Assembly: GCF_012273655.1 (NCBI RefSeq)
Contig: NZ_JAAWWP010000011.1
Span: 124,001-188,000 of the forward strand
DNA: 64,000 nucleotides
Direction: 5' to 3'
DNA from: Streptomyces physcomitrii
Lineage (GTDB): Bacteria; Actinomycetota; Actinomycetes; Streptomycetales; Streptomycetaceae
Part shown: positions 16,542-24,270 of the stretch, piece after piece
How the letters are laid out: each line of letters opens with the position of its first letter
Numbering within the stretch: position 1 is the stretch's first letter
The notes under the pieces: model-generated
Seen by the model: the letters and a program-made list of their open reading frames with translations, nothing else
The model's database searches: none
What the model was told of the DNA's origin: nothing
Program-made: the position numbers and the translations under genes

Positions 16542-18020
16542 TCACATCCGGCTCAGTGCCGCCGCGGCGAAGAGGACCTCGCGGATCGCCTCGCGGTCGC
16601 CGTGCTGGCCTGCCGCCGCCTCGGGCGGCGGCAGGTGCCCGGCGGCCAGTCGGCAGAACTCGATGCCGTCCAGGGCGATGTGCGCCACCTCGTCCGCGGG
16701 CGGTGCCTCCGCCGCCTCGCCTCCCGCGGCCTGCCGACCCGGCGCCGGCTCTCGCGGAGCCTGCGGTCCCGCCACCTTCCGTGCCGGGGCCGCGGCTCCC
16801 TTCGCGGGCCCCGCGCCGCCGGGTCCGGAGGGCGGCGGATCGAGCGGGATCAGCCACTCGCCGCCGCCCGCGCCCTCCACCTCCACGCGCAGCGCCCGGC
16901 CCGCCGAGCCGGGGCCCCTCGGCCGGGCGGGAGCGCCGTGCCCGTCCCGGCGGCGGGCGGCGAGGGCGGTCGGCAGCAGCCGTGCCGCGAGGTCGATCAT
17001 GTGGTGCAGATGGCCCGGGGCCGGGGGAGCGTAGGGGTAGTGGACGGCCTCGGCGATGTCCGCGGCGTGCACCCAGCAGGCGAAGGCGCGGTCGACGAGC
17101 GCGTCCCGCAGCGGCAGCGCGCAGCCTCCGTAGGAGACGGGCAGCAGTCCCGAGCCCCGTCCGGCGAAGGCGAGCGTGCGCACCAGTTCATGGCTCTGGT
17201 CCCGCCAGGGGCCGCGCAGTTCACGGCCCATCGGCGCGGCGGCGGCCCGCCAGAACTCCTCGGTACGCTCCCGGGGCGTGCCCGCCGCGCTCCCCGCCTC
17301 CGCCGCGGCGTCCCCGCCCAGCGGATCCGGCAGCCCGAGCGCACGGGCCACCACCCCGTCCACCGCGGTCAGATGGCCGAGCACCCCGCCCACCGTGGTC
17401 TTCCGCCGCACCTGCGCGTCGTGCCGGTACCAGCGCAGGTCCACCCCGGCGTGCCACTCCGCGGTGCCGAAGTCCTTCAGGAGGGCGTCCAGGCGCGCGG
17501 TCTCCGCGTCGTAGGCCTCGGCCCACCGCGGCACCGGGATCCGCGCCGGGCGGCCCTCCATCGCCCTGCCGAGGACCCGGCGGCGCAGCGCGGGGTCCAG
17601 GTCCAGGCTCTCGGCGGGGTGCAGCAGCTCCACCGCCTGCCGCAGCCGCAGCGCCTCCTCGGCGCAGGAACCGCAGTGGCCGAGATGCTCCTCCACGCTC
17701 AGACTCTCCCGCGGCGAACAGGCGGCGAGCGCCCAGGCACCGAGCAGCGACTTGAGCACCTGGTGCGGCGGCGGCGCCGGGTCCTGGGACGCGGACGGCC
17801 GCGGTGCGGGCGGCAGTTGGGCGGACGGCGGCGCGGACGACTGCGGTGCCGAGTCCGGTGGTGCCGAGTCGCGCGGTGCCGAGTCCGGCGTCACGGGCGC
17901 GGGTGCCTGCGGCAGCGACTCCTCGCCGTTCTCCACCGGGTACCGCTGCCCCGGTATGCGCGGCGCGCCCTGCGGCGCGTCCTCCGGGCGGGGGCCGGAG
18001 CGGCCCGGGTCGCCGCTCAC
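16542..18020 (-). CDS. Zinc-finger anti-sigma factor fused to a mycothiol-dependent isomerase-like (DinB-fold) domain
   Basis: This 492-residue protein begins with a disordered Pro/Ser/Ala tail. A zinc anti-sigma (ZAS) motif H-x3-C-x2-C follows at His112, Cys116 and Cys119. Residues about 165-350 match the maleylpyruvate-isomerase / DinB-like family (WYRHDAQVRRKTTVGGVLGHLTAVDGVV, later ACWVHAADIAEAV), and a basic Pro/Gly-rich region and short C-terminal domain follow. Its GTG start (18018-18020) overlaps the TGA of the sigma gene as GTGA, so they are co-translated. It should bind and inhibit that sigma factor, and the second domain may sense thiol status. It has no transmembrane helix. Confidence 0.85.
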   Translation of the reverse strand: MSGDPGRSGPRPEDAPQGAPRIPGQRYPVENGEESLPQAPAPVTPDSAPRDSAPPDSAPQSSAPPSAQLPPAPRPSASQDPAPPPHQVLKSLLGAWALAACSPRESLSVEEHLGHCGSCAEEALRLRQAVELLHPAESLDLDPALRRRVLGRAMEGRPARIPVPRWAEAYDAETARLDALLKDFGTAEWHAGVDLRWYRHDAQVRRKTTVGGVLGHLTAVDGVVARALGLPDPLGGDAAAEAGSAAGTPRERTEEFWRAAAAPMGRELRGPWRDQSHELVRTLAFAGRGSGLLPVSYGGCALPLRDALVDRAFACWVHAADIAEAVHYPYAPPAPGHLHHMIDLAARLLPTALAARRRDGHGAPARPRGPGSAGRALRVEVEGAGGGEWLIPLDPPPSGPGGAGPAKGAAAPARKVAGPQAPREPAPGRQAAGGEAAEAPPADEVAHIALDGIEFCRLAAGHLPPPEAAAGQHGDREAIREVLFAAAALSRM

Positions 18021-18655
18021 GAGACACGCCCCCAGCCGCCGGGGCCGTTGCCGTACGGGCCGAGCTCGCCGCCGTACCTCCCGGGCCCGCCCCCGTACCC
18101 GCCGTCGCCGCGCGTGCCGCTGTCGTGGGCGGTGGCGAGCAGTTGCAGTCCGAGGCGCAGGCGCCGGCGTGCCTCCTCCTCGCTGATGCCGAGGTCGGCG
18201 GCGGCCTGCCGGTAGTCGCGCCGCTGGAAGTAGGCGAGTTCGAGCACGGCGCGCAGCGGGGCGGGCATCGAGGTGGCGATGTAGTCGGCCCGGGCCGCCA
18301 CCGAGGCGCGGCGCACCCGGCGGTCGAGGTCCTCGCTGGTGCCCTCGCCGCCGCCGACCAGGGCGGCGGCCTCCCGCCGGCGCAGCCGCGCGACGGCGAG
18401 CCGGTGGGCGAGCGCGGCCACCCAGGAGCGCAGTCCGCCGTGGGCCGGATCGTAGGACTCGGGGTGCTCCCAGAGCCGGGTGAACACCTCCTGGGTCAGA
18501 GCGCCGGCGGCCTCCTCGTCGCCGAGCACGCGGTGCGCGAGGGCGTGGACGAGCAGTGCGTGGCGGTCGTAGACCTCGCCCAGGGCGGCCGCCTCCCCGC
18601 GTGCGAGCCGCTGCTGCACCTTGCGGTCCCAGCGGGGCGATGCGTCCGTCGCCAT
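18017..18655 (-). CDS. ECF-type RNA polymerase sigma factor
   Basis: This 212-residue protein has sigma region 2 (about 20-85, YDRHALLVHALAHRVLGDEEAAGALTQEVFTRLW) and region 4 (about 125-180, PAPLRAVLELAYFQRRDYRQAAADLGISEEEARRRL), as in extracytoplasmic-function sigma factors. A Gly/Tyr-rich tail of about 30 residues ends the protein and is unusual. It is followed by its anti-sigma factor with a 4-base overlap. A STAS and an RsbW-like ATPase gene lie across the divergent region, so this is a regulatory neighbourhood. The ATG at 18655 has a weak ribosome site. Confidence 0.92.
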   Translation of the reverse strand: MATDASPRWDRKVQQRLARGEAAALGEVYDRHALLVHALAHRVLGDEEAAGALTQEVFTRLWEHPESYDPAHGGLRSWVAALAHRLAVARLRRREAAALVGGGEGTSEDLDRRVRRASVAARADYIATSMPAPLRAVLELAYFQRRDYRQAAADLGISEEEARRRLRLGLQLLATAHDSGTRGDGGYGGGPGRYGGELGPYGNGPGGWGRVS

Positions 18656-18886
18656 CCGGTCCCCCTGCCTGCCGTGCCGGTCCGTCCCGCCCCGAGGCCC
18701 CTGCCGCCTGAGGTCTGTACCTCTGCCGGTTCCCCCGGCCAGTGTGCGGGAATCCGTCCATGAGCGCGCCCCCGCGCTCCGGGCTGTCCCTTTCGTACCG
18801 TCTCCGAATGTAGTCCGGACAACCGTCGGTGCGCCTCTCTTTGCCCAAGGGTGGCCTTCCGCGATGCCGGGGGCGGTCCCTCTGCG

Positions 18887-18922
18887 GTCGGCACGCGGGG
18901 CGGTGCCGTCGGCACGCGGGGC
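18887..18922. repeat. Two 15-bp direct repeats, 21-base period
   Basis: GTCGGCACGCGGGGC occurs at 18887-18901 and again, identical, at 18908-18922. The 21-base period places both on the same DNA face. They lie about 230-270 bases upstream of the sigma gene. The inner 11-mer GGCACGCGGGG also occurs twice at 41542-41581. Confidence 0.6.
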
Positions 18923-19129
18923 GAGCGATCGGCTACCCGATGTGGTCGATTGAGGGGGTTCGGAACGTGAGCCACGCCACTTCCGGGTGGGGCTTTCGCG
19001 GGGAGCGTGCGAGGGTGGAGGGGTTCCGGGCGGCCGAGGGCTCCCGGATCCCGAGCGGGCCCGGAGCCGCGGGCCGCCTTCTGCCCCCTTCCGCGGGCCG
19101 CAGACCGTCGAATTCCGGCCACTGCGAAG

Positions 19130-19145
19130 CCAAGCCTTTGCTTGG
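19130..19145. promoter_or_regulatory. Perfect inverted repeat upstream of the STAS gene
   Basis: CCAAGC-CTTT-GCTTGG, six base pairs with a four-base loop, lies about 125 bases before the STAS start. It is a candidate operator or a leader hairpin. Confidence 0.35.
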
Positions 19146-19270
19146 GGATACGGAAGAGCTTTCCGCGGTGTTTCATGTGAGGGCGGGCGGGCAGCCGCGC
19201 AGGGGAAGCGAAAGCAGAGCTTCCGGATCGAGCGAAGAAGGGTCCGGACCGGCAGAGCGAGAGGCATGGC

Positions 19271-19645
19271 GTGACGCTCAAGGTGACCGAAGGCAGGCAG
19301 GGCGGCTGGGTCGTCCTGCGGGTGTCCGGCGAGATGGACCTGGTGACGTCCCCCGTGCTGCGGCAGGGCGTGCACGAGGCGGTGGCCGAGGGTCGCCGCT
19401 CCATTGTGCTGGACCTCTCCGAGGTGCTCTTCTGCGACTCCAGCGGCGTCGGTGTGCTCATCGCCACCCGGCGGCTGATCCGCTCCTGCCGGGGCCGTCT
19501 GCGCGTGATCCTTCCCGCCCACGGTGCCGTCGACGGCTCCCATGTGAACCGCGTCCTCGCCGCCCTCGGCGTCCGCCGCCTCTTCGACGTCTACCCGGAC
19601 GTCGCCGCCGCGGTCGACGAGGAGCGCCAGCCGCTCTCCGCCTAG
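19271..19645 (+). CDS. Anti-sigma factor antagonist (STAS domain, BldG/SpoIIAA type)
   Basis: This 124-residue protein is a single STAS domain. The core FCDSSGVGVL holds the phospho-acceptor Ser57 of the DSSG motif. Unphosphorylated proteins of this type bind an RsbW-like kinase and release its sigma factor. The GTG start at 19271 follows GAGAGG by six bases. Nearby genes include an EF-hand protein and an RsbW-like ATPase (20925-21389), which may be its partner; pairing is inferred from proximity. Confidence 0.92.
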   Translation: MTLKVTEGRQGGWVVLRVSGEMDLVTSPVLRQGVHEAVAEGRRSIVLDLSEVLFCDSSGVGVLIATRRLIRSCRGRLRVILPAHGAVDGSHVNRVLAALGVRRLFDVYPDVAAAVDEERQPLSA

Positions 19646-19823
19646 CCGGACCTCCGCGGCTCCCCGCGGTCCCCGGCGGCGCGCGCCCCGTTTTCGAACA
19701 CCGCGCTGCGGGCGTCCCGTTGGAGTACCCCCGGGGCCCCCGAGCACGTACGCTCCCTGCGACACAGCAATACCGGCGCGCGGCGGCGCGGCGGGATCGA
19801 CACCGAGGTGGGTCGCACAAGCC

Positions 19824-20363
19824 ATGGCCAGCAGCGAGTACGAGCACAGGATTGCCTCCCGGTTCGCCGGATTCGACCAGGACGGCAACGGCTACATCGA
19901 CCGTGAGGACTTCAGCGGCGCGGCCCGTGCCCTGCTCGCCGAGTTCGGCGCCACGGCCCGCTCCGACAAGGGCCAGGCCCTCTACAGCGGGGCCGAGGCC
20001 TTCTGGCAGGGCATGGCCGGGATCGCGGACGTGGACGGCGACCAGCGCGTCAGCCGCGAGGAGTTCGTCACCGGCGCGGTCAAGCGCCTGGCCGACAACC
20101 CGCAGCGCTTCGCCGAGATCGCCCGGCCCTTCCTGCGCGCGGTGCTCGCCCTCGCCGACGAGGACGGCAACGGCGTGACCCTCCAGGGCGCCGAACGCGT
20201 CCTGCGCACCCTCGGCGTCCCCGCCGAGCAGGCCGCCCAGGCCGCCGCCGCCCTCGACTCCGAGCACGACGGCCGGATCTCCGAGGAGGAGACCCTCGCC
20301 GCCTTCGCCGCGTACTACACCACCTCCGACTCCGCCGAAGCCGCCGGTACGGGCTCGGACTGA
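19824..20363 (+). CDS. EF-hand calcium-binding protein (calerythrin/CabB-like)
   Basis: This 179-residue cytosolic protein has four EF-hand segments. Loop 1 is at 18-29 (DQDGNGYIDRED) and loop 2 at 69-80 (DVDGDQRVSREE); both have all acidic ligands. Loop 3 (DEDGNGVTLQGAE) is good in its first half but has Leu-Gln where the later ligands usually sit. Loop 4 (DSEHDGRISEEE) is near-canonical. It belongs with the prokaryotic calerythrins, which buffer or sense Ca2+. The ATG lies after GGTGGGT about 10 bases upstream, a modest ribosome site. It is transcribed with, or just after, the STAS gene. Confidence 0.92.
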   Translation: MASSEYEHRIASRFAGFDQDGNGYIDREDFSGAARALLAEFGATARSDKGQALYSGAEAFWQGMAGIADVDGDQRVSREEFVTGAVKRLADNPQRFAEIARPFLRAVLALADEDGNGVTLQGAERVLRTLGVPAEQAAQAAAALDSEHDGRISEEETLAAFAAYYTTSDSAEAAGTGSD

Positions 20364-20924
20364 CGGGAGTTGCGCGGCGCCGGGGGCAGTCGCGGGGGAC
20401 AGGTGCGGGCCGGCGGGTGCCGGTCCGCACGGCTTTCCGGGTCAACTCCCGTACGCCATAAGCTCACCGAGAGTGACCAACTGGCTGCTGCCGGGTGCCG
20501 ATATCGCTTTGTGTCCCAGGTGTGACTCGTCACGGCATGGAGTCGGCGCCCGGCTCCGGTAGCTTGTGCCAGATGCGAGTGGTGTCCGGTCCCAGCCGCC
20601 CCCGTGCCGCCCGAACGGCGTCCCGGGCCCGCGTGCTGCCGCGCCGCGACCTCGCAGAACAGGCCTCTGTGGTACGGGTTTCCGGGCAATTCGGCCGTCT
20701 CGGCCGGGCTCGCTGTTCGACTGCCGCCGAAAGGCGTCGCACAGTATGCCGGAGTTGTACTCCTTCGCGCGAGGATATGCCCGAAGCGCTTGTTGAGGTG
20801 ACTGTACGTCAACCATGCTGTGCTCGGGGGGGGTTCCCACCGGGGTTCACGTTCCGTGATCCCGGGGAGACACGAGGCGAAGTGTCCGCCGGTTCGGATG
20901 GTGTGAGCGGTGCAGGAGCGTCAG
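20364..20924. other. Intergenic stretch upstream of the RsbW-like gene
   Basis: These 561 bases hold no gene I can support. A 132-codon frame on the minus strand (20442-20840) has no ribosome site or family resemblance. The sequence is less GC-rich than its surroundings. A GTGAC-TC-GTCAC palindrome (20522-20533) and a weak TTGAGG-17-TGCTGT promoter candidate (20793-20821) are the only marks. Confidence 0.5.
20793..20821 (+). promoter_or_regulatory. Weak promoter candidate for the RsbW-like gene
   Basis: TTGAGG (20793-20798) and TGCTGT (20816-20821) are spaced by 17 bases. The -35 lies within a GTTGA/TCAAC inverted repeat. The -10 lacks the usual A at position 2, so the call is tentative. Confidence 0.25.
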
Positions 20925-21389
20925 ATGCAGCTGGAGGTCGGGGCCGACCCCGCGGAGGTGGGCAGGGCCCGCAGGTGGGCACGCTCCCGGCTGGCCGTTT
21001 CCGGAATAGCGGCTGACGAACCCCTCGCCCAGACGCTGGTGCTGCTCATCTCCGAACTCGTCACCAACGCCGTGGTGCACACCGGCTGTCCGGCCGTCCT
21101 GCGGATCCGGCTGCCGCACACCGCGCTCGCCGCCTCCGGCACCGTCCGCGTGGAGGTCGCCGACCGCAGCGCCCGGCCGCCGTGCCCGCGCCGCGCCGAG
21201 GACTGCGAGACCGGCGGCCGGGGCCTCGAACTCGTCGAGGGGCTCGCCGACCGCTGGGGCTGGAGCCGCGAGGGCGAGGGCAAGCGCATCTGGTGCGAGA
21301 TCGACCGGCGCCCCGCCCCGGCCGCGTCCCGTGCCGCCGCCCGCCCCGCGACCCCCTCCCTCGGCGGCTTCGCCTTCGGCCTCGCCTGA
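20925..21389 (+). CDS. RsbW-like ATP-binding protein (HATPase anti-sigma / serine kinase family)
   Basis: This 154-residue protein contains one GHKL ATPase domain: the N box LLISELVTNAVVHTG, a G1 box around VADRSARPPCPR in degenerate form, and the G2 stretch GGRGLELVEGLADRWGW. Such proteins bind or phosphorylate STAS antagonists and sigma factors; many Streptomyces paralogues have no known partner. ATG 20925 follows AGGAG by six bases, better than the in-frame GTG at 20910. The last 25 residues are Ala/Pro-rich. A perfect hairpin separates it from the convergent AraC gene. Confidence 0.88.
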   Translation: MQLEVGADPAEVGRARRWARSRLAVSGIAADEPLAQTLVLLISELVTNAVVHTGCPAVLRIRLPHTALAASGTVRVEVADRSARPPCPRRAEDCETGGRGLELVEGLADRWGWSREGEGKRIWCEIDRRPAPAASRAAARPATPSLGGFAFGLA

Positions 21390-21485
21390 GCCGATCCGGG
21401 GCCCGAGCGCCCGACTCGCCCCGGAGCCCGGCCGCCTGAGCCCGATCCGCTGCGTCCGGCCCGCTGCGCCCGATCCGCTGAGTGG

Positions 21486-21515
21486 CTGAGCCCGGTCTCC
21501 CGAGACCGGGCTCAG
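21486..21515. terminator. Perfect 14-bp hairpin between convergent genes
   Basis: CTGAGCCCGGTCTC (21486-21499) pairs with GAGACCGGGCTCAG (21502-21515) around a 2-base loop, so the tip must open in RNA. It overlaps the stop codon of the AraC-family gene (21512-21514) and serves both directions. Confidence 0.7.
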
Positions 21516-22690
21516 CGGGCTCCCGCGGCCGTACGGAAGGTGCGGCGGTACGCGGTCGGGGTGACGCCGAGGGCGGACTGCAGGTGCTGGCGCATCGACT
21601 GGGCGGTGCCGAAACCGGCGTCCTGCGCCACCTGGTCCACCGGCAGATCGCTCGACTCCAGCAACTGCCGTGCCCGCTCGACCCGTTGCAGGGTGAGCCA
21701 CTGGCCGGGGCTGACCCCGGCCTCCTCCCGGAACCGCCGAGTGAAGGTGCGCACCGACATCGACTCCTGCGCCGCCATGTCCCGCAGCTGGATCGGCTCG
21801 TGCAGGCGCGCGAGGGCCCAGGCCCGCGCCCGGGTGGTGGTCGCCAACTGCGGTTCGGGCACCGGGCGTTGGATGTACTGGGCCTGTCCGCCGTCCCGGT
21901 GCGGCGGGACCACGGTGCGCCGCGCCACGTCGTTGGCGACCGCGGTGCCGTGGTCGCGCCGCACCAGGTGCAGGCACAGGTCGATGCCCGCGGCGACCCC
22001 GGCCGAGGTCAGCACGTCGCCGTCGTCGATGAAGAGCACATCGGCGTCCACCTCGACCCGCGGGAAGAGCCGCTGGAAGTGCTCGGCCGAGGCCCAGTGC
22101 GTGGTCGCGGGGCGCCCGTCGAGATAGCCCGCCGCGGCGAGCACGAAGCCGCCGGTGCAGATCGCCACCAGCCGGGTGCCGGGCCTGATGTGCCCGAGCG
22201 CCGCGGCCAGTTCGGGGGTCAGCCTGCCCTCCTCGTACACCGGTCCCAGCTCGTAGGAGGCGGGCACCACCACGGTGTCGGCGCTCGCCAGGAGTTCGGG
22301 GCCGTTCTCCACCAGTACGGCGAAGTCGGCGTCGGTGGCCACCGGGCCCGGGCGCAGCGCGCAGGTCAGGATCTCGTAGAGCGGGGCGCCGCGGCCGTCC
22401 TTGGCACGCCCGAAGATCCGCTGCGGGATGCCCAGTTCGAAGGGGAGCAGTCCGGGCAGGGCGAGCACGACCACGCGGTGCGGCCGGGCCGCCGGCGGCG
22501 TCGCGGAGGCCGCGGGCGCCGACGACTCCGCTGCTGGCGCTGCTGGCTCCGCCGGCGGTGACGTGGGTGACGTGGGTGGCATCACCGTCTTCGCGGGCGC
22601 CGCGGGCGCCGCGGGCGCCGCGGGCTTCGCGGTGGTCGTCGAGGAGGCGGGTGCGGAGGCCGAGGCGGCGGCCGGTGCGGAGGGAGGCAT
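21512..22690 (-). CDS. GlxA-type transcriptional regulator (DJ-1/PfpI + AraC HTH)
   Basis: This 392-residue protein combines a DJ-1/PfpI-like amidotransferase-fold domain (about 70-240) with an AraC DNA-binding domain (about 285-385). The first domain carries AICTGGFVLAAAGYLDGRPATTHW, where the nucleophile-elbow Cys sits. The second has two HTH motifs, the latter at DQVAQDAGFGTAQSMRQHLQSALGVTPTAYRR. The first 65 residues are Ala/Pro-rich and probably disordered; a second ATG at residue 37 is possible. It is divergent from an MFS transporter gene 70 bases away, which it probably controls. Confidence 0.9.
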   Translation of the reverse strand: MPPSAPAAASASAPASSTTTAKPAAPAAPAAPAKTVMPPTSPTSPPAEPAAPAAESSAPAASATPPAARPHRVVVLALPGLLPFELGIPQRIFGRAKDGRGAPLYEILTCALRPGPVATDADFAVLVENGPELLASADTVVVPASYELGPVYEEGRLTPELAAALGHIRPGTRLVAICTGGFVLAAAGYLDGRPATTHWASAEHFQRLFPRVEVDADVLFIDDGDVLTSAGVAAGIDLCLHLVRRDHGTAVANDVARRTVVPPHRDGGQAQYIQRPVPEPQLATTTRARAWALARLHEPIQLRDMAAQESMSVRTFTRRFREEAGVSPGQWLTLQRVERARQLLESSDLPVDQVAQDAGFGTAQSMRQHLQSALGVTPTAYRRTFRTAAGAR

Positions 22691-22760
22691 GGCCCGATCC
22701 TAACGAATGCTGTCCCTCGGGCCACTCGCTCGCCCCCGGGCCTTCGCGGATGCTGAAGCC

Positions 22761-24140
22761 GTGACACAGACCTCCGACACCGCCGCCGCTCGGCAGAGAG
22801 CCGCGAAGGCCCCGGCCCCCGCCGCCACCGGACCCGCCACCGCTGAGACCCCCCGCGGCACCGCCCCCGCGCGCCGCCGCGGACCGCACCGCGCCTGGCT
22901 GGTGGCGGCCGTCGCCTTCGTGACGATCATCGGGGCGGCGGCCTTCCGCTCGCTGCCGGGGCTGCTCTTCGACCCGCTGAACGAGGAGTTCGGCTGGTCC
23001 CGCGGCACCATCGGCGCCGCCGTCTCGGTCAACCTCGCCCTGTACGGGCTCACCGCCCCCTTCGCCGCCGCGCTGATGGACCGCTTCGGCATCCGCCGGG
23101 TGGTGGCCGCCGCCCTCGCGGTGATCGCCCTCGGCTCCGGGCTCACCGTGTGGATGACGGCGCCCTGGCAACTGCTGCTCTGCTGGGGCCTGTTGGTCGG
23201 GCTCGGCACCGGCTCGATGGCGCTCGCCTTCGCGGCCACGGTCACCAACCGCTGGTTCACCCGGCGCCGCGGACTGGTCACCGGCATCCTCACCGCGGCC
23301 TCCGCCTCCGGGCAGCTGATCTTCCTGCCGGTGCTGTCCTGGCTGGTCGAGGCGCACGGCTGGCGGCCCGCCGCGGTGACCGTCGCCCTCGCCGCGCTCG
23401 CCGTGGTCCCCTTCGTCTGGCTGCTGCTCCGCGACCACCCCGCCGACGTGGGCCTGCGCCCGTACGGGGCCGAGGAGTTCCAGCCGAAGCCGCCGCCCGT
23501 GCCCGGCGCCGCCCGCCGCACCCTGCGCGTGCTGCGCTCCGCCTCCCGTACCGGGACCTTCTGGCTGCTCGCCGGTTCCTTCGCGATCTGCGGCGCCTCG
23601 ACCAACGGACTCATCCAGACCCACTTCGTGCCCGCCGCGCACGACCACGGCATGCCGATCACGGCCGCCGCCTCCCTGCTCGCGGTGATCGGCGTCTTCG
23701 ACGTGGTCGGCACCATCGCCTCCGGCTGGTTCACCGACCGCTTCGAGGCCCGCCGCCTGCTCGCCGTCTACTACGCGCTGCGCGGCATCTCGCTGCTCTT
23801 CCTGCCGATGCTGCTCGCCCCGGACGTCCGCCCGCCGATGATCTTCTTCATCGTCTTCTACGGCCTCGACTGGGTCGCCACCGTCCCGCCCACCATCGCC
23901 CTGTGCCGCGCCCACTACGGCGAGGACAGCGCCATCGTCTTCGGCTGGGTCCTCGCCTCGCACCAGGTCGGCGCCGCCGTGGTCGCCGGTCTCGGCGGCC
24001 TCGCCCGCGATGTCTTCGGCTCCTACAACGTGGTCTGGTACGCCTCCGGTGCGCTCTGCGCCGCCGCCGCGCTGATGGTGCTGGTGATCCGGGGAGCGGG
24101 GGCGGCCCCGGTGCCGGTGCGGAAGCCGGGGGTGGCCTGA
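22761..24140 (+). CDS. MFS transporter (monocarboxylate/oxalate-formate antiporter-like)
   Basis: This 459-residue membrane protein has 12 predicted helices. It begins AWLVAAVAFVTIIGAAAFRSLPGLLFDPLNEEFGWSRG, a typical opening of the OFA/MCT-like MFS branch. The MFS loop motif appears as DRFGIRRV after helix 2 and DRFEARRL after helix 8. It probably moves a carboxylate, but the substrate is not determined. I use GTG 22761; ATG 22707 would add 18 residues that do not resemble an MFS N-terminus, and neither has a strong ribosome site. It is divergent from the GlxA-type regulator. Confidence 0.87.
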   Translation: MTQTSDTAAARQRAAKAPAPAATGPATAETPRGTAPARRRGPHRAWLVAAVAFVTIIGAAAFRSLPGLLFDPLNEEFGWSRGTIGAAVSVNLALYGLTAPFAAALMDRFGIRRVVAAALAVIALGSGLTVWMTAPWQLLLCWGLLVGLGTGSMALAFAATVTNRWFTRRRGLVTGILTAASASGQLIFLPVLSWLVEAHGWRPAAVTVALAALAVVPFVWLLLRDHPADVGLRPYGAEEFQPKPPPVPGAARRTLRVLRSASRTGTFWLLAGSFAICGASTNGLIQTHFVPAAHDHGMPITAAASLLAVIGVFDVVGTIASGWFTDRFEARRLLAVYYALRGISLLFLPMLLAPDVRPPMIFFIVFYGLDWVATVPPTIALCRAHYGEDSAIVFGWVLASHQVGAAVVAGLGGLARDVFGSYNVVWYASGALCAAAALMVLVIRGAGAAPVPVRKPGVA

Positions 24141-24270
24141 GCGCGTACCGCCGCCGGGGGCCGCCCCGCCCGAGCGCCGCCCGAGCGCCGGTCCGGCCGG
24201 GGCGCCGGTCGCCCGTGAGGCGCCTCCGGCCACGGCGCGTCGGCTCAAGTCCTTCTCCGCAGTGGGCCGT

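Larger units (their letters stand above)
18656..19270. other. 615-base divergent regulatory region
   Basis: This stretch separates the ECF sigma gene (minus) from the STAS gene (plus). I see no credible gene. It contains two direct repeats (18887-18901, 18908-18922) and a perfect small hairpin at 19130-19145. The final 130 bases are visibly less GC-rich than coding DNA, as expected for a promoter region. No confident -35/-10 pair was found. Confidence 0.6.

Noticed and set aside
18656..18850. Autoregulatory ECF promoter for the sigma gene
   Set aside because: A TTGTCC and several A/T hexamers exist, but none gives an acceptable spacing and no ECF-type GGAAC-like -35 was found.
20442..20840. 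132-codon open frame on the - strand in an intergenic region
   Set aside because: No ribosome site, no recognisable domain and no coding bias; it lies in a lower-GC promoter-like region.
20833..20857. GTTCCCA/GTTCACG/GTTCCGT as a PHO box
   Set aside because: The spacings are 12 and 6 bases, not the 11-base period needed.
20847..24248. 1133-codon open frame on the - strand
   Set aside because: It spans antisense of the MFS and RsbW-like genes and an off-frame reading of the AraC-family gene; no single protein family fits.
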